Below, one piece after another: positions 26,238 to 35,531 of a DNA stretch of 64,000 nt. Numbering within the stretch: the first letter of the stretch is position 1; the number at the start of each line of letters is the position of its first letter. Source of the stretch: UBA6059 sp040219045 (GTDB lineage Bacteria > Bacteroidota > Bacteroidia > Cytophagales > Cyclobacteriaceae); assembly GCA_965229505.1 (NCBI GenBank), contig OZ245881.1, positions 3,782,001-3,846,000 of the forward strand, in the 5' to 3' direction. The notes beneath the pieces were generated by a model. That model did not search any database. It was not told the DNA's origin and worked only from the letters and a program-made list of their open reading frames with translations. The translations under genes and the position numbers were made by a program.

Positions 26238-29200
26238 TTACATCGTACTTGACTTATTCTCGATGTTGACTGCATTGATATTCATCTGCTTCACTTTTTC
26301 ATTCAGCTTAGGAATTTCAGTATTCTTGATGGTTTCCCATTTTTGAATCTCTGCCTTGATCTTTGCTGTCATTTCATTCTTAACTTCTATCGCCTGATCT
26401 GTTGGAGGATAGTCTCCACCACCTACTACATTGTTGAGGTGCCCCAGTTTGTTGTTCAGTCGGATAGGGAAGTTCAAGGGATCCTGACGGCTCTGATTCT
26501 TAGTTTGATAGAGCTCTTCTTCGACCTTAGTCATGTTCTCGTCGATCTCATTGGCCATATCAGTGATTTCCTGATACTGCTCTTCATCACCAATTTTCTC
26601 TTTCAAATCGATCATCTGCTGACGTGCCAGTCTCATCTCCTTGATTGCTTGATGCGTCTCAGTGAGTTGATCCCTAACGCTGATAAGGAAGTCAAACTGT
26701 GCTTCAAGATCACTCTGATCGGAAGAACTTCTCTGATCTTTAAGAATAGTAAACTCAGTTTCGCTTGATACACCATTTACCGTTAGGCGAGCTTTGTAGT
26801 CACCCGGTACAGCTTTTGGTCCAGTTAGACTTGCCGACCACATGATCAACTGCTCAAAACCCTCTGCATCTGGATAGCGCATGTTCCAAACGAAGCTATT
26901 GCTTCCTTTCTTCGCCATGATTTTATCTTTTTTCTCCTCGGCTTTGTTAGAGAAAGTGCGAATCAGATCACCATCACCCTCCATCAGGTCAAGTGTAACC
27001 TCCGCGTCTTTATCAAGCTCATCTGCAATATTGAAGAAGAACTTCACACCGTTGTGATGTTGCTCGCCTTCAGCATTACCAGCTCCTCTCCAACTCACTC
27101 TACCCATGCGATAGCTGTCGATAGGCTTGAAGAGGTGTACCTGAGCACTCTTCACCTGATCGCTCAGCTGATGTAGTGGAGTGAGGTCGTCTATCAACCA
27201 CGCAGATCTTCCCTGAGTCGCTGCAATAAGGTTTTTGTCCTTAAGTGCAAGGTCAGTAATAGGAACTAACGGCAGGTTCAGTTGGAATGAGCTCCAACTT
27301 GCACCATCGTCAAAGCTGATGTACATTCCTGACTCAGTACCTGCATAAAGCAAGCCCTGACGGTCAGGATCAGCTCTCACTACTCTGGTGAAGTGATTGC
27401 TTTCGATACCGTTGACAATCTTCGTCCAGGTCTGGCCATAGTCTTTTGTCTTGTACAAGTAAGGCTGGTAGTCACCATCTTTATAAGAAGTACCTGCAGC
27501 ATACATGCCACCTTCTGTAAATGGATCTGGCTCTACGCTGTTCCACATCAAGTAGGTAGGTGCTCCGGCTGGAGTTACATTGTTCCAGTTTTTGCCACCA
27601 TCTCTAGAGACATGGATCAATCCATCATCGGAAGCTGCCCATAGCAGTCCTTCTTCATATGGAGACTCGCATGCCGCGAATATGGTGGCGTAGTATTCTA
27701 CCGCCGTATTATCCTTAGTAATAGGTCCACCTGATGGGCCTAATTTCTCAGCCTCATTTCTGGTAAGATCCGGACTAATCACCTCCCAGCTCTGACCTTC
27801 GTTCATGGTCACATGGAAGCGGTTAGAGGTAGTATATAGCTTATCAGAATTGTGAGGTGAAAAGAAAATAGGGAAGTTCCACTGGAAGCGATACTTCATA
27901 TTTTCTGCACCATGACCCATTGGATTGTCCGGCCATACGTTGATCACGCGCACCTGACCAGTTTCATGATCCATTCTGGTAAGCAGGCCACCGTAGCTAC
28001 CGCCATAGACGATATTCGGATTGTCAGGATCAGCTGCCATATGAGCACTCTCACCGCCAGCTGATGGCTCCCAGTCACGCTCTGTGATACCGGAGTTGTC
28101 AGATCTATGCTTCACACGCTGCGTAGAGTTATCCTGCTGAGCAACTAATATATTGTACGGGAAGGCATTATCGGTAACTACCCTGTAGTACTGAGCCGTA
28201 GGCTGATTCATGTAGGTAGACCAGTTTTCGGCAGCATCATAGCTGATCTGAGCTCCACCATCATCGGCTACCGCCAATCTGTTGTTATCCTCCGGAGCTA
28301 TCCAAAGGTCGTGGTGGTCACCATGAGGTGTGTCAAAGTTCTTGAAATTCTTGCCACCGTCATTGGATTGCCAGAATTGCACGTTCATTACATACACCCT
28401 ATCCTCAAGTTGAGTATCAGCAAAGATCTTGGTGTAGTACCAAGCGCGCTGACGTAGGTTTCTGTCTGCTGACATCAATGCCCAAGTAGCACCGGCATCA
28501 TCGGATCGATATACGCCACCTTTGTCATTTTCTATAATAGCATACACCCTATCAGGATTGACAGGAGATACTGAGATACCAGATACACCCCAGATACCAC
28601 CAGGGAGCCCTTTATTACCAGAGATGTCTTTCCAGGTCTCGCCCATGTCGGTTGATTTCCAGATCGCTGAACCTTCTCCACCGCTCTCGAGAGAGTAAGG
28701 AGTTCTGCGGATCGACCATGTAGAAGCATAAAGTATACGGCCATTACCAGGCTCGAAAGTGAGGTCTACAGCGCCTGTGCGCTCATTGGCATAAAGTACC
28801 TTTTTCCAGGTTTGTCCACCGTCGGTAGTCTTGTATACACCACGATCAGGAGAGTCTTTGAACAAGTCACCTATCACCGCTACCAATACTACATCAGGAT
28901 TAGTAGGATGAATTCGGATACGACCTACTTGTACCTGATCGATATTTAGGTTCATTTTTTCCCAGGTCTTACCTGCGTCATACGACTTCCAGAAGCCACC
29001 GTATCCAGGAGATACGTTACCACGAACTGTCTTTTCACCAGTTCCTACATACAAGATGTTAGGATCTGAGTCACTCACAGCTACATCGCCGATAGAGCCA
29101 CCAAAGTAGCCATCACTGATGTTGTTCCACGACTGTCCTCCGTCCACTGTTTTCCATACCCCACCGCCAGTTGCGGCCATGTAAAATACATTGGGCTTGC

Positions 29201-29417
29201 CAGGCACTCCGGTCACGGATGAGGCTCTACCACCTCTGTACGGGCCGATGGACCTCCAGGTGATGCCGTCATACAGCGACTCGTCAAAGCTCACTGTATT
29301 GGCAGCCGTGCTGTTGCTTCTTCTCCTCTGGGCTGTGACGTCACCTATAGAAGCAACGAGCATCAATGCCGCAAAGAGAAGCGCATTTGCTGAACTATAA
29401 AATGTCTTTCTCTTCAT
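26238..29417 (-). CDS. Large secreted BNR/sortilin (VPS10)-like propeller protein, copy 1
   Basis: A 1059-residue exported protein. A signal peptide (ALLFAALMLVASIGDVTAQ) precedes two beta-propellers made of BNR/VPS10-like repeats, seen as recurring Asp-Gly-Gly-x-x-Trp motifs (GVWKTVDGGQSWNNI, GVYKTTDGGQTWKKV, GVYRSDDAGATWALM). The last 250 residues form beta-sandwich strands and a coiled-coil region (MRLARQQMIDLKEKIGDEEQ), ending without a T9SS sorting domain. These proteins are often auto-labelled glycosyl hydrolases, but no catalytic acid pair is evident. A full-length relative with the same layout lies at 44320-47424. Likely a surface or periplasmic binding scaffold. Confidence 0.85.
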   Translation of the reverse strand: MKRKTFYSSANALLFAALMLVASIGDVTAQRRRSNSTAANTVSFDESLYDGITWRSIGPYRGGRASSVTGVPGKPNVFYMAATGGGVWKTVDGGQSWNNISDGYFGGSIGDVAVSDSDPNILYVGTGEKTVRGNVSPGYGGFWKSYDAGKTWEKMNLNIDQVQVGRIRIHPTNPDVVLVAVIGDLFKDSPDRGVYKTTDGGQTWKKVLYANERTGAVDLTFEPGNGRILYASTWSIRRTPYSLESGGEGSAIWKSTDMGETWKDISGNKGLPGGIWGVSGISVSPVNPDRVYAIIENDKGGVYRSDDAGATWALMSADRNLRQRAWYYTKIFADTQLEDRVYVMNVQFWQSNDGGKNFKNFDTPHGDHHDLWIAPEDNNRLAVADDGGAQISYDAAENWSTYMNQPTAQYYRVVTDNAFPYNILVAQQDNSTQRVKHRSDNSGITERDWEPSAGGESAHMAADPDNPNIVYGGSYGGLLTRMDHETGQVRVINVWPDNPMGHGAENMKYRFQWNFPIFFSPHNSDKLYTTSNRFHVTMNEGQSWEVISPDLTRNEAEKLGPSGGPITKDNTAVEYYATIFAACESPYEEGLLWAASDDGLIHVSRDGGKNWNNVTPAGAPTYLMWNSVEPDPFTEGGMYAAGTSYKDGDYQPYLYKTKDYGQTWTKIVNGIESNHFTRVVRADPDRQGLLYAGTESGMYISFDDGASWSSFQLNLPLVPITDLALKDKNLIAATQGRSAWLIDDLTPLHQLSDQVKSAQVHLFKPIDSYRMGRVSWRGAGNAEGEQHHNGVKFFFNIADELDKDAEVTLDLMEGDGDLIRTFSNKAEEKKDKIMAKKGSNSFVWNMRYPDAEGFEQLIMWSASLTGPKAVPGDYKARLTVNGVSSETEFTILKDQRSSSDQSDLEAQFDFLISVRDQLTETHQAIKEMRLARQQMIDLKEKIGDEEQYQEITDMANEIDENMTKVEEELYQTKNQSRQDPLNFPIRLNNKLGHLNNVVGGGDYPPTDQAIEVKNEMTAKIKAEIQKWETIKNTEIPKLNEKVKQMNINAVNIENKSSTM

Positions 29418-29458
29418 AAGATTTTCAGGTTTTGATTCAGCGAAAAAATAGGGCCTTC

Positions 29459-29468
29459 CCTACCGGAA
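29459..29468 (+). repeat. CCTACCGGAA motif, site 4 (intergenic)
   Basis: Exact copy in the non-coding stretch between the BNR propeller gene and the acetyltransferase gene, so protein coding cannot explain it. Confidence 0.55.
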
Positions 29469-29640
29469 AAAAAGACGAACTGTAAGGAAGGCGGTGGTTT
29501 GGGATAAATGGGTGGAGTGCGGGCTAATACACTATTTTTGAAGTCTAAAATTGGGTTCCGAATAGGAAGGAGACAGCTTAAACTAAACCCCGTTTCCTTG
29601 CCCTACCGTAAGGTACTTAGGTGGCTAATATGATGAATAG

Positions 29641-30159
29641 ATGAACAAGCAGATCACCCTGAGAAAAGCCAAACCCTCAGACCAACCTATTCTCGAATAT
29701 TGGGATCAACAAGAGCACGTCATAGCATCAGACCCTGGCGATGACTGGGATTGGGAAAATGAGTTGGCTGATGAGCCGATATGGAGAGAGCAGTTGATGG
29801 CAGAGCTTGAAGGCCGGCCCATTGGTTTCCTTCAAATCATTGACCCGTATCTGGAGCAGACTCACTACTGGGGTGAAGTCGACAAAAACTTACGTGCCAT
29901 TGATATCTGGATAGGTGAGAAAGAGGAGCTGGGCAAGGGCTATGGCACTCAAATGATGCAGATGGCCATTGATCGCTGCTTTCGACACCCGGAGGTTACC
30001 GCCATCATCATTGATCCGCTTGCTACCAACATACGAGCTCACCGATTTTATGAAAGGTTGGGTTTTCGTTTTGTTGAGGAGCGACGGTTTGGCGAGGAAC
30101 TTTGTTACGTCTATGAGTTGCAGCGACCAGGGAAAGGAGCGGAAGGTTTCCGCTCCTGA
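29641..30159 (+). CDS. GNAT-family N-acetyltransferase
   Basis: A 172-residue cytoplasmic enzyme. The acetyl-CoA loop is ELGKGYGTQMMQMAI and the end of the fold is NIRAHRFYERLGFRFVEERR. The N-terminal region with paired acidic residues (DPGDDWDWENE) and the WIGEKEELGKGYG spacing resemble the AAC(6')/AcsD-like branch that acetylates aminoglycosides or siderophore precursors, but the substrate cannot be decided from sequence. A hairpin overlaps its last codons and probably ends the transcript. It is convergent with the PLP-enzyme gene. Confidence 0.88.
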   Translation: MNKQITLRKAKPSDQPILEYWDQQEHVIASDPGDDWDWENELADEPIWREQLMAELEGRPIGFLQIIDPYLEQTHYWGEVDKNLRAIDIWIGEKEELGKGYGTQMMQMAIDRCFRHPEVTAIIIDPLATNIRAHRFYERLGFRFVEERRFGEELCYVYELQRPGKGAEGFRS

Positions 30160-30172
30160 TAGTCAGTTTTTT
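30136..30172 (+). terminator. Hairpin overlapping the acetyltransferase stop, with T run
   Basis: A perfect 9-bp stem (GGAGCGGAA / TTCCGCTCC, loop GGT) ends right at the stop codon. A T6 run starts 10 nt further on. The gap before the T run makes it weaker than a textbook terminator. Confidence 0.5.
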
Positions 30173-31310
30173 AGCCAATAGCCTGCTCTAAGTCTGTAAT
30201 CAGATCTTCCACATCTTCAATTCCTACGCTCAGTCTGATGAGAGAATCGGTAAGCCCAGACTCTAGTCGCTGCTCCCTCGGGATACTGGCATGTGTCATG
30301 CTTGAAGGATGTCCCACAAGCGACTCTACACCACCCAATGATTCTGCCAGGCTGAATAGCTTAAAGGAACTAAGTACTTCCATTGCCACATCGAGCTGGT
30401 CATCAAGCAAAGTGAAGGATATCATGCCGCCAAAATCCCTCATCTGTTTTTTAGCTATTTCATGATTGAGATGATCATCAAAACCTGGCCAGTAAACTTT
30501 GTGCACTTTTGGATGCGACTTTAAAAAGTGAGCGACTCGCTTTCCGTTTTCACAGTGACGCTGCATTCTTATGTGGAGCGTTTTGATTCCTCTAAGTACC
30601 AGGAAGCAATCTTGTGGTCCTGGTACAGCACCGCATGAGTTTTGTATGAAGGCAAGCTGTTCTGCGATTTCATCGCTGTTGGTGATGATCGCACCCATCA
30701 CTACATCCGAGTGACCGGCCAGATACTTGGTCACGGAGTGTACCACGATATCAGCACCCAGATCCAAGGGGTTCTGCAAGTAAGGTGACGAGAAAGTATT
30801 GTCAACCACCAAGGTCGCACCAGCAGTTTTGGCCACTTGCGCCATCGCCGCAATATCCACAATACTCATGGTAGGATTGGTAGGCGTTTCCACCCAGATC
30901 ATTCTTGTGTTTGCCGTGATAGCCTTTTCGACCTCACGCACACGCTGCATGTCTACAAACTTGAACTTGATACCATAGGGCTCGAAGATCTTAGTAAAGA
31001 TCCGGTATGAACCACCGTACAAGTCGTGCGTGCTGATCACCTCATCCCCAGGGCGCAAAGTCTTTAAAATAGCATCTGTGGCACCTAATCCACTTGAGTA
31101 ACACAAGCCATGTTTTCCATTTTCCAGTGCCGCAAGATTTTTCTGTAACGCATCTCTCGTTGGATTCTGCGTACGCGCATATTCATAACCTTTATGCTCG
31201 CCCGGTCTGGTCTGTACATAGGTAGAGGTCTGATAGATAGGCGTCATAATAGCGCCGGTGGTAGGGTCTGGATGAACTCCAGCGTGTATGGCTTTAGTAC
31301 CAAATTTCAT
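30171..31310 (-). CDS. Cystathionine gamma-synthase/gamma-lyase family PLP enzyme
   Basis: A 379-residue enzyme of the Cys/Met-metabolism PLP family. The PLP-binding lysine is Lys195 in HSVTKYLAGHSD. Other family signatures are YEYARTQNPTRDALQ near the N-terminus, the SSGLGATDAIL cofactor loop, ETPTNPTMSIVDIAA and VVDNTFSSPYLQNPL. The length and the SLGGVESLVGHPSSMTHASIP ending fit cystathionine gamma-synthase or gamma-lyase (MetB/MetC type). The two reactions, forward or reverse transsulfuration, cannot be told apart by eye. It stands alone, with no methionine genes around it. The protein works as a cytoplasmic tetramer in known relatives. Confidence 0.92.
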   Translation of the reverse strand: MKFGTKAIHAGVHPDPTTGAIMTPIYQTSTYVQTRPGEHKGYEYARTQNPTRDALQKNLAALENGKHGLCYSSGLGATDAILKTLRPGDEVISTHDLYGGSYRIFTKIFEPYGIKFKFVDMQRVREVEKAITANTRMIWVETPTNPTMSIVDIAAMAQVAKTAGATLVVDNTFSSPYLQNPLDLGADIVVHSVTKYLAGHSDVVMGAIITNSDEIAEQLAFIQNSCGAVPGPQDCFLVLRGIKTLHIRMQRHCENGKRVAHFLKSHPKVHKVYWPGFDDHLNHEIAKKQMRDFGGMISFTLLDDQLDVAMEVLSSFKLFSLAESLGGVESLVGHPSSMTHASIPREQRLESGLTDSLIRLSVGIEDVEDLITDLEQAIG

Positions 31311-31464
31311 ATTAGTGGATTTTGTTATTTACTCGTTTCGATCTTACAAAGAAAAGAGCCCGAAGTTATACAAATACGCAGGCGATTATGATCAGTTGTC
31401 TGAATTTCAGTCGACCTGAACACATCTACCAATTAACCGATTTTGAGGACTATCGTTCAGGATA

Positions 31465-33069
31465 TTATTTGGGCGGATGAAAAAACTCTTCGAGCTTCAT
31501 TTTGCTTTCGTCCCTACCGGAATAGCCCGGTGAAAGACTCGGCTGTCCGGGGAAATTCTCCATGTGCAGTGTCTGAGTAGGGAAGGCAAAGTTGATTCCA
31601 ATCTTATCTGCCAGTTTCATAATCTCAAGCAATATTTCATGGCGTGCTTTCAGTTCCTCCGGCCATGTCGGAACCGCAAAGAAGATATAGAACATCACGT
31701 TGAGCGAGAAAGAAGCCATATCATTGAAGTAGATATGATAGTAGTCCTTTCGTGTATCAGGATGTTCCTCAACTATTTTTCTAAGACCCTCTACAAACGT
31801 TTCGATCAGATGCGGAGGTGTATCATAGGTCAACGCTATTTGGGTGTAGAACCGTCTGTATTGTCTGAGGCCATGGTTGTCGATCGTACTGTCGGCTAGG
31901 TTTCCGTTAGGTACATAGACCACAGAGTTCCGAAAAGTACGCACGCGTGTGGACCTGAAGCCTACTTCTTCGACACTGCCGTCTATATCTCCGGAGGTAA
32001 CCCAATCACCAATCTGAAATGGCTTGTCGACGAATATCATCAAAGAACCAAAGAAGTTTTTAATGGTATCCTGTGCAGCCAGTGCAAATGCCAGACCACC
32101 TATAGATAGACCGGTAAGCAATGGAAGAATAGGTACGTTGAGATTTTGTAAGATGACAAAGGCACCAACGATTACCACAAATGTCTTGAGCGCCTTTCTC
32201 ACGAGGGGTACTAATTGATCATCTAAGGTGCTCTCAGTTTTCAAAGCGACTTTATGTAAATAGTAGCTAAGTACATTGACCAGTCGATAAACCACTATGG
32301 TACCAAAGAGAGGGGTGAGTGCTTTGAAACCAATAACAAGGTACTGAGAGATATCCGCCGGTAGCTGAAGGACGGGTATAAACAGCACAATCAACCAAAG
32401 TACACAGAACACACTTAAAGGGCGGGCAACTGGCTTTACATAGTTTTGCGCTAAACTATCGCGACCTGTTTTTATTAGTATTCTGATAATACCACGATGA
32501 AAAATCCCGGTGAGTATTTTGTGAATGATGAAACTCAATAAAATGAGGAAAAAGGTTGCCACATATTGCCATATGCGCAAACCCATAATCTTACGCGTAC
32601 CAACATTGGGGAAGTACTCTATGACCCTGTCCAGGCCGAATCGGAAGACTTTTTTGTGCAGTTCTTCAATCTCGTTGATTGACTTTTGCCCAAACTCCCA
32701 TTTGCCATTGTACAGACTTAGATAAAGGTTTGGGTACTGAGATACGAGTACGTATCTATACTTGTTGGTCACCGAATCCCTGTAAAGCGGATCCTCAGGC
32801 ACTTCGTCCAAATAAATATAGTGGCCCTCGCCATCGAGTACTTGCTTGAGTTCGATAGCCAACTGCTCCGCGGACTCTTCAGATTCAAAACCATCTCGCA
32901 TAATTTGCGCCGCTACTTCCGGTTTGAAATTATCATCCCGGAGATTATTGAAATACATCGTCAAAGCACTCCTTGGATTGTCCAGAGGACTTTCAGCATC
33001 TGCCTGACCAAATAGATTGATAGAAAAGAGGATTGAAAAAAGTAGAAGTTTATACTTCAATGCGTACAT
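31465..33069 (-). CDS. MscS-family mechanosensitive ion channel
   Basis: A 534-residue inner-membrane channel. ATG 33069 is chosen because it begins a signal peptide (YKLLLFSILFSINLFGQ). A periplasmic domain of about 150 residues precedes five or so membrane helices, and the MscS core follows: the pore helix region LTGLSIGGLAFALAAQDTIKN, then the beta domain with FQIGDWVTSGDIDGSVEEVG and VYVPNGNLADSTI. MscS channels release solutes on osmotic downshock. The extra N-terminal periplasmic domain makes it one of the longer family members. The gene is divergent from the M3 peptidase and has an ordinary 95-bp spacer. Confidence 0.92.
   Translation of the reverse strand: MYALKYKLLLFSILFSINLFGQADAESPLDNPRSALTMYFNNLRDDNFKPEVAAQIMRDGFESEESAEQLAIELKQVLDGEGHYIYLDEVPEDPLYRDSVTNKYRYVLVSQYPNLYLSLYNGKWEFGQKSINEIEELHKKVFRFGLDRVIEYFPNVGTRKIMGLRIWQYVATFFLILLSFIIHKILTGIFHRGIIRILIKTGRDSLAQNYVKPVARPLSVFCVLWLIVLFIPVLQLPADISQYLVIGFKALTPLFGTIVVYRLVNVLSYYLHKVALKTESTLDDQLVPLVRKALKTFVVIVGAFVILQNLNVPILPLLTGLSIGGLAFALAAQDTIKNFFGSLMIFVDKPFQIGDWVTSGDIDGSVEEVGFRSTRVRTFRNSVVYVPNGNLADSTIDNHGLRQYRRFYTQIALTYDTPPHLIETFVEGLRKIVEEHPDTRKDYYHIYFNDMASFSLNVMFYIFFAVPTWPEELKARHEILLEIMKLADKIGINFAFPTQTLHMENFPGQPSLSPGYSGRDESKMKLEEFFHPPK
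31513..31522 (+). repeat. CCTACCGGAA motif, site 5
   Basis: Exact copy near the 3' end of the MscS-type gene; on the coding strand it reads as part of Ser-Gly-Arg. Confidence 0.5.
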
Positions 33070-33164
33070 ATTCAATTGGGTTTTAAGGGGCAAAGATAAA
33101 ATGATTTTTTCAGGCAAAGGGCTTCCATGATTCTGCCTAATTTTGAATTCCAAATGATTAAAAC

Positions 33165-35204
33165 ATGACCGAAAACAATCCGCTTACCATACCCTTCGAT
33201 ACACCTTTTGGAGTACCGCCTTTTGATAAAATCAAGACGGAACATTACGTACCAGGAATAAAGAAAAATATTGGCGAGGCGAAATTAGAAATAGAAGCTA
33301 TCGCAAATAATGAAGCTGCACCTACCTTCAAGAATACCATTGAGGCGTTGGAGCTTGCCGGTGATCAGCTCGGATTAAGCACAAGCGTGCTTTTCAACCT
33401 CAACTCTGCTGAGACAAGCGACGAAATCCAAAAAATAGCGATGGAGCTAAGTCCTGAACTCACGGCCTTTCAGAACGATATTATGCAAAATGAAGCGCTC
33501 TTTTCAAGGGTGAAAAGCATTTACGACGAAAGTGCCCAACTGGACCTTACCACAGAGCAACGCACTTTGTTGGAGAAGACCTACAAGGGCTTTGTGCGCA
33601 GTGGTGCAGACCTTGATGCAAAGTCAAAGCAGCGCTACCGCGAGATTTCAACTGAACTGGCTGAGCTTACTCTGAAATTTGGCGAGAATGTACTTGCTGA
33701 AACGAATAAGTATGAACTGCTCATCGAGGATGAAAAAGATTTGGCGGGATTACCCCAATATGCCAAAGATGCGGCTGCCCACTTAGCGGAAAGCAAAAAG
33801 AAAAAGGGTTGGATGTTTACGCTGCAGGCACCCAGCTATATTCCATTCATGGAGCATACGGACAACCGTGAGCTTAGGGAAAGACTGTTCAAGGCATATA
33901 TGAGCAAATGCGTCAAAGGTGACGATTTGGATAATCAGGATAACATCAGGAAGATCATTTCGCTAAGGTCAGAGATGGCAAAATTGCTCGGATACGAGAG
34001 CTATGCCACATATATCCTCGAAGAACGAATGGCCAAGACGGTAGCGGGTGTCGAAGAATTACAGGAAGAGTTGATGGTAAAGTCTATGGGCAAAGCCAAA
34101 GAGGAGGTAGAGGAAATCAAAAGCTTCATGCGCGAAAGGGGAGATGATTTTGAGCTACAGCGGTGGGACTGGGCATACTACTCTGAAAAGCTCAAGAAGA
34201 AAAAGTTCAACATCAGTGATGAACTGCTAAAGCCGTATTTTCAACTTGATAAATGCATCAACGGCGTATTTGCGGTAGCAGCAAAGCTCTACGGGCTGAG
34301 TTTTAAATTCAATACTGATATACCCGTCTATCATGAAGATGTGAAGGGGTATGAGGTGTACGATGAGTCAAATAAACTGATGGCGATTTTTTACGCTGAT
34401 TTTTTCCCAAGAGAGGGAAAGCGCGGGGGAGCCTGGATGACCAATTTCCGAGAGCAGCGGGTGGCGGATGGGCATGAGAGACGACCTGTTGTTTCTATCG
34501 TATGCAATTTTACGCCACCATCCGGGGAGACTCCTTCCTTACTAACGTTTGATGAAGTCAATACATTATTCCATGAGTTTGGGCATGCACTACACTCCAT
34601 ATTAGCGGAAGGCAGCTATAGCAGCATTTCTGGTACGAACGTCTATTGGGATTTTGTCGAGCTACCTTCTCAGATACTGGAGAATTGGCTATTAGAGAAA
34701 GAGTGCCTTGACCTGTTTGCAGAGCACTATGAGACCGGCGAGCCAATCCCTCAGGAGTTGATTGACAATATCAAGAACGCATCAAAGTATCATCAGGCCT
34801 ATCAGACCATGAGACAGCTCAGCTTCGGTATGCTCGATATGAAATGGCATACAGTGGATAGCGCTCATGAAGTCGAGGATGTCCAGAAATTTGAGCAGGA
34901 AGCTTTTAGTCAAACTGACCTGTTTCCACCTGTTGCGGAGGCCTGCATGAGTACTCAGTTCTCCCACATATTTGCAGGAGGCTATGGAGCAGGGTACTAC
35001 AGTTACAAATGGGCTGAGGTGCTGGATGCTGATGCATTTGCTTACTTTAAAGAGAAAGGCATTTTTAATAAAGAGGTAGCCCAAAGCTTTAGAAATAATA
35101 TCCTGTCCAAGGGTGGTAGTGAGCATCCGATGGAACTGTACAAGAGATTTAGAGGGAAGGAACCATCCATAGAAGCCCTGCTCGAGAGGAGTGGTTTGAA
35201 GTAG
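33165..35204 (+). CDS. M3-family zinc oligopeptidase (Dcp/OpdA type)
   Basis: A 679-residue cytoplasmic peptidase, the usual length of Dcp or oligopeptidase A. The zinc motif HEFGH is at 470-474, with the downstream Glu ligand in the NVYWDFVELPSQILENWL region. Further family marks are the N-terminal PLTIPFDTPFGVPPFD opening and the GGYGAGYYSYKWAEVLDADAFA C-terminal block, which carries the substrate-binding tyrosines and histidine. These enzymes finish degradation of short peptides, including signal peptides. No signal peptide is present. It is divergent from the MscS gene and is followed by two hairpin terminators. Confidence 0.93.
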   Translation: MTENNPLTIPFDTPFGVPPFDKIKTEHYVPGIKKNIGEAKLEIEAIANNEAAPTFKNTIEALELAGDQLGLSTSVLFNLNSAETSDEIQKIAMELSPELTAFQNDIMQNEALFSRVKSIYDESAQLDLTTEQRTLLEKTYKGFVRSGADLDAKSKQRYREISTELAELTLKFGENVLAETNKYELLIEDEKDLAGLPQYAKDAAAHLAESKKKKGWMFTLQAPSYIPFMEHTDNRELRERLFKAYMSKCVKGDDLDNQDNIRKIISLRSEMAKLLGYESYATYILEERMAKTVAGVEELQEELMVKSMGKAKEEVEEIKSFMRERGDDFELQRWDWAYYSEKLKKKKFNISDELLKPYFQLDKCINGVFAVAAKLYGLSFKFNTDIPVYHEDVKGYEVYDESNKLMAIFYADFFPREGKRGGAWMTNFREQRVADGHERRPVVSIVCNFTPPSGETPSLLTFDEVNTLFHEFGHALHSILAEGSYSSISGTNVYWDFVELPSQILENWLLEKECLDLFAEHYETGEPIPQELIDNIKNASKYHQAYQTMRQLSFGMLDMKWHTVDSAHEVEDVQKFEQEAFSQTDLFPPVAEACMSTQFSHIFAGGYGAGYYSYKWAEVLDADAFAYFKEKGIFNKEVAQSFRNNILSKGGSEHPMELYKRFRGKEPSIEALLERSGLK

Positions 35205-35319
35205 TCTGGGGCGCGCCTTTTCCTGCGAGTAGAAGTTTGATAACTTCTGATTATCAACTGATAATTATCAAATCGGCGAAAATGTGTTCGAATACGTTCA
35301 CTTTTTTGACTTCTCGAGC

Positions 35320-35347
35320 AAAAAATACTCATTTCTAGGTATTTTTT
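35320..35347. terminator. AT-rich bidirectional-looking terminator after the M3 peptidase
   Basis: A 9-bp stem AAAAAATAC / GTATTTTTT with a 10-nt loop, about 115 bp beyond the peptidase stop. The stem is AT-rich and so not very strong. Confidence 0.5.
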
Positions 35348-35411
35348 GTTTGCTGTGCACAAGCCAACTTTACATCAAGACTTAGGTCTTATTATCTCTA
35401 TTAGCTGGTTG

Positions 35412-35446
35412 GTCGGATGACGCAAGTCGTCCGACTTCTTTTTTTC
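35412..35446 (+). terminator. GC-rich rho-independent terminator
   Basis: A 10-bp stem GTCGGATGAC / GTCGTCCGAC (one G-U pair) closes a GCAA tetraloop and is followed by TTCTTTTTTTT-like T-rich sequence. It sits 207 bp past the peptidase stop and 86 bp before the EF-hand gene. The 327-bp gap (35205-35531) also holds an inverted repeat with TTTGATAA arms and the preceding AT-rich hairpin; I see no open reading frame of note in it. Confidence 0.88.
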
Positions 35447-35531
35447 CCAAACCTTACATTTGAAGCTGATATCAATATCTGATCTTTTTACTCTTGATTG
35501 CTATTGATCATTTTTAGTAATTGCGCTGAAA

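Noticed and set aside
26343..26768. Hydrophobic plus-strand frame
   Set aside because: Antisense to the coiled-coil end of the first BNR gene; the hydrophobicity is the usual mirror of charged helices.
26238..29417. Glycosyl hydrolase (sialidase) assignment
   Set aside because: BNR-type repeats are present but the arginine triad and catalytic acids of sialidases are not evident.
29641..30159. Aminoglycoside 6'-acetyltransferase resistance gene
   Set aside because: Only the general GNAT features and some AAC(6')-like spacing are visible; the substrate cannot be inferred.
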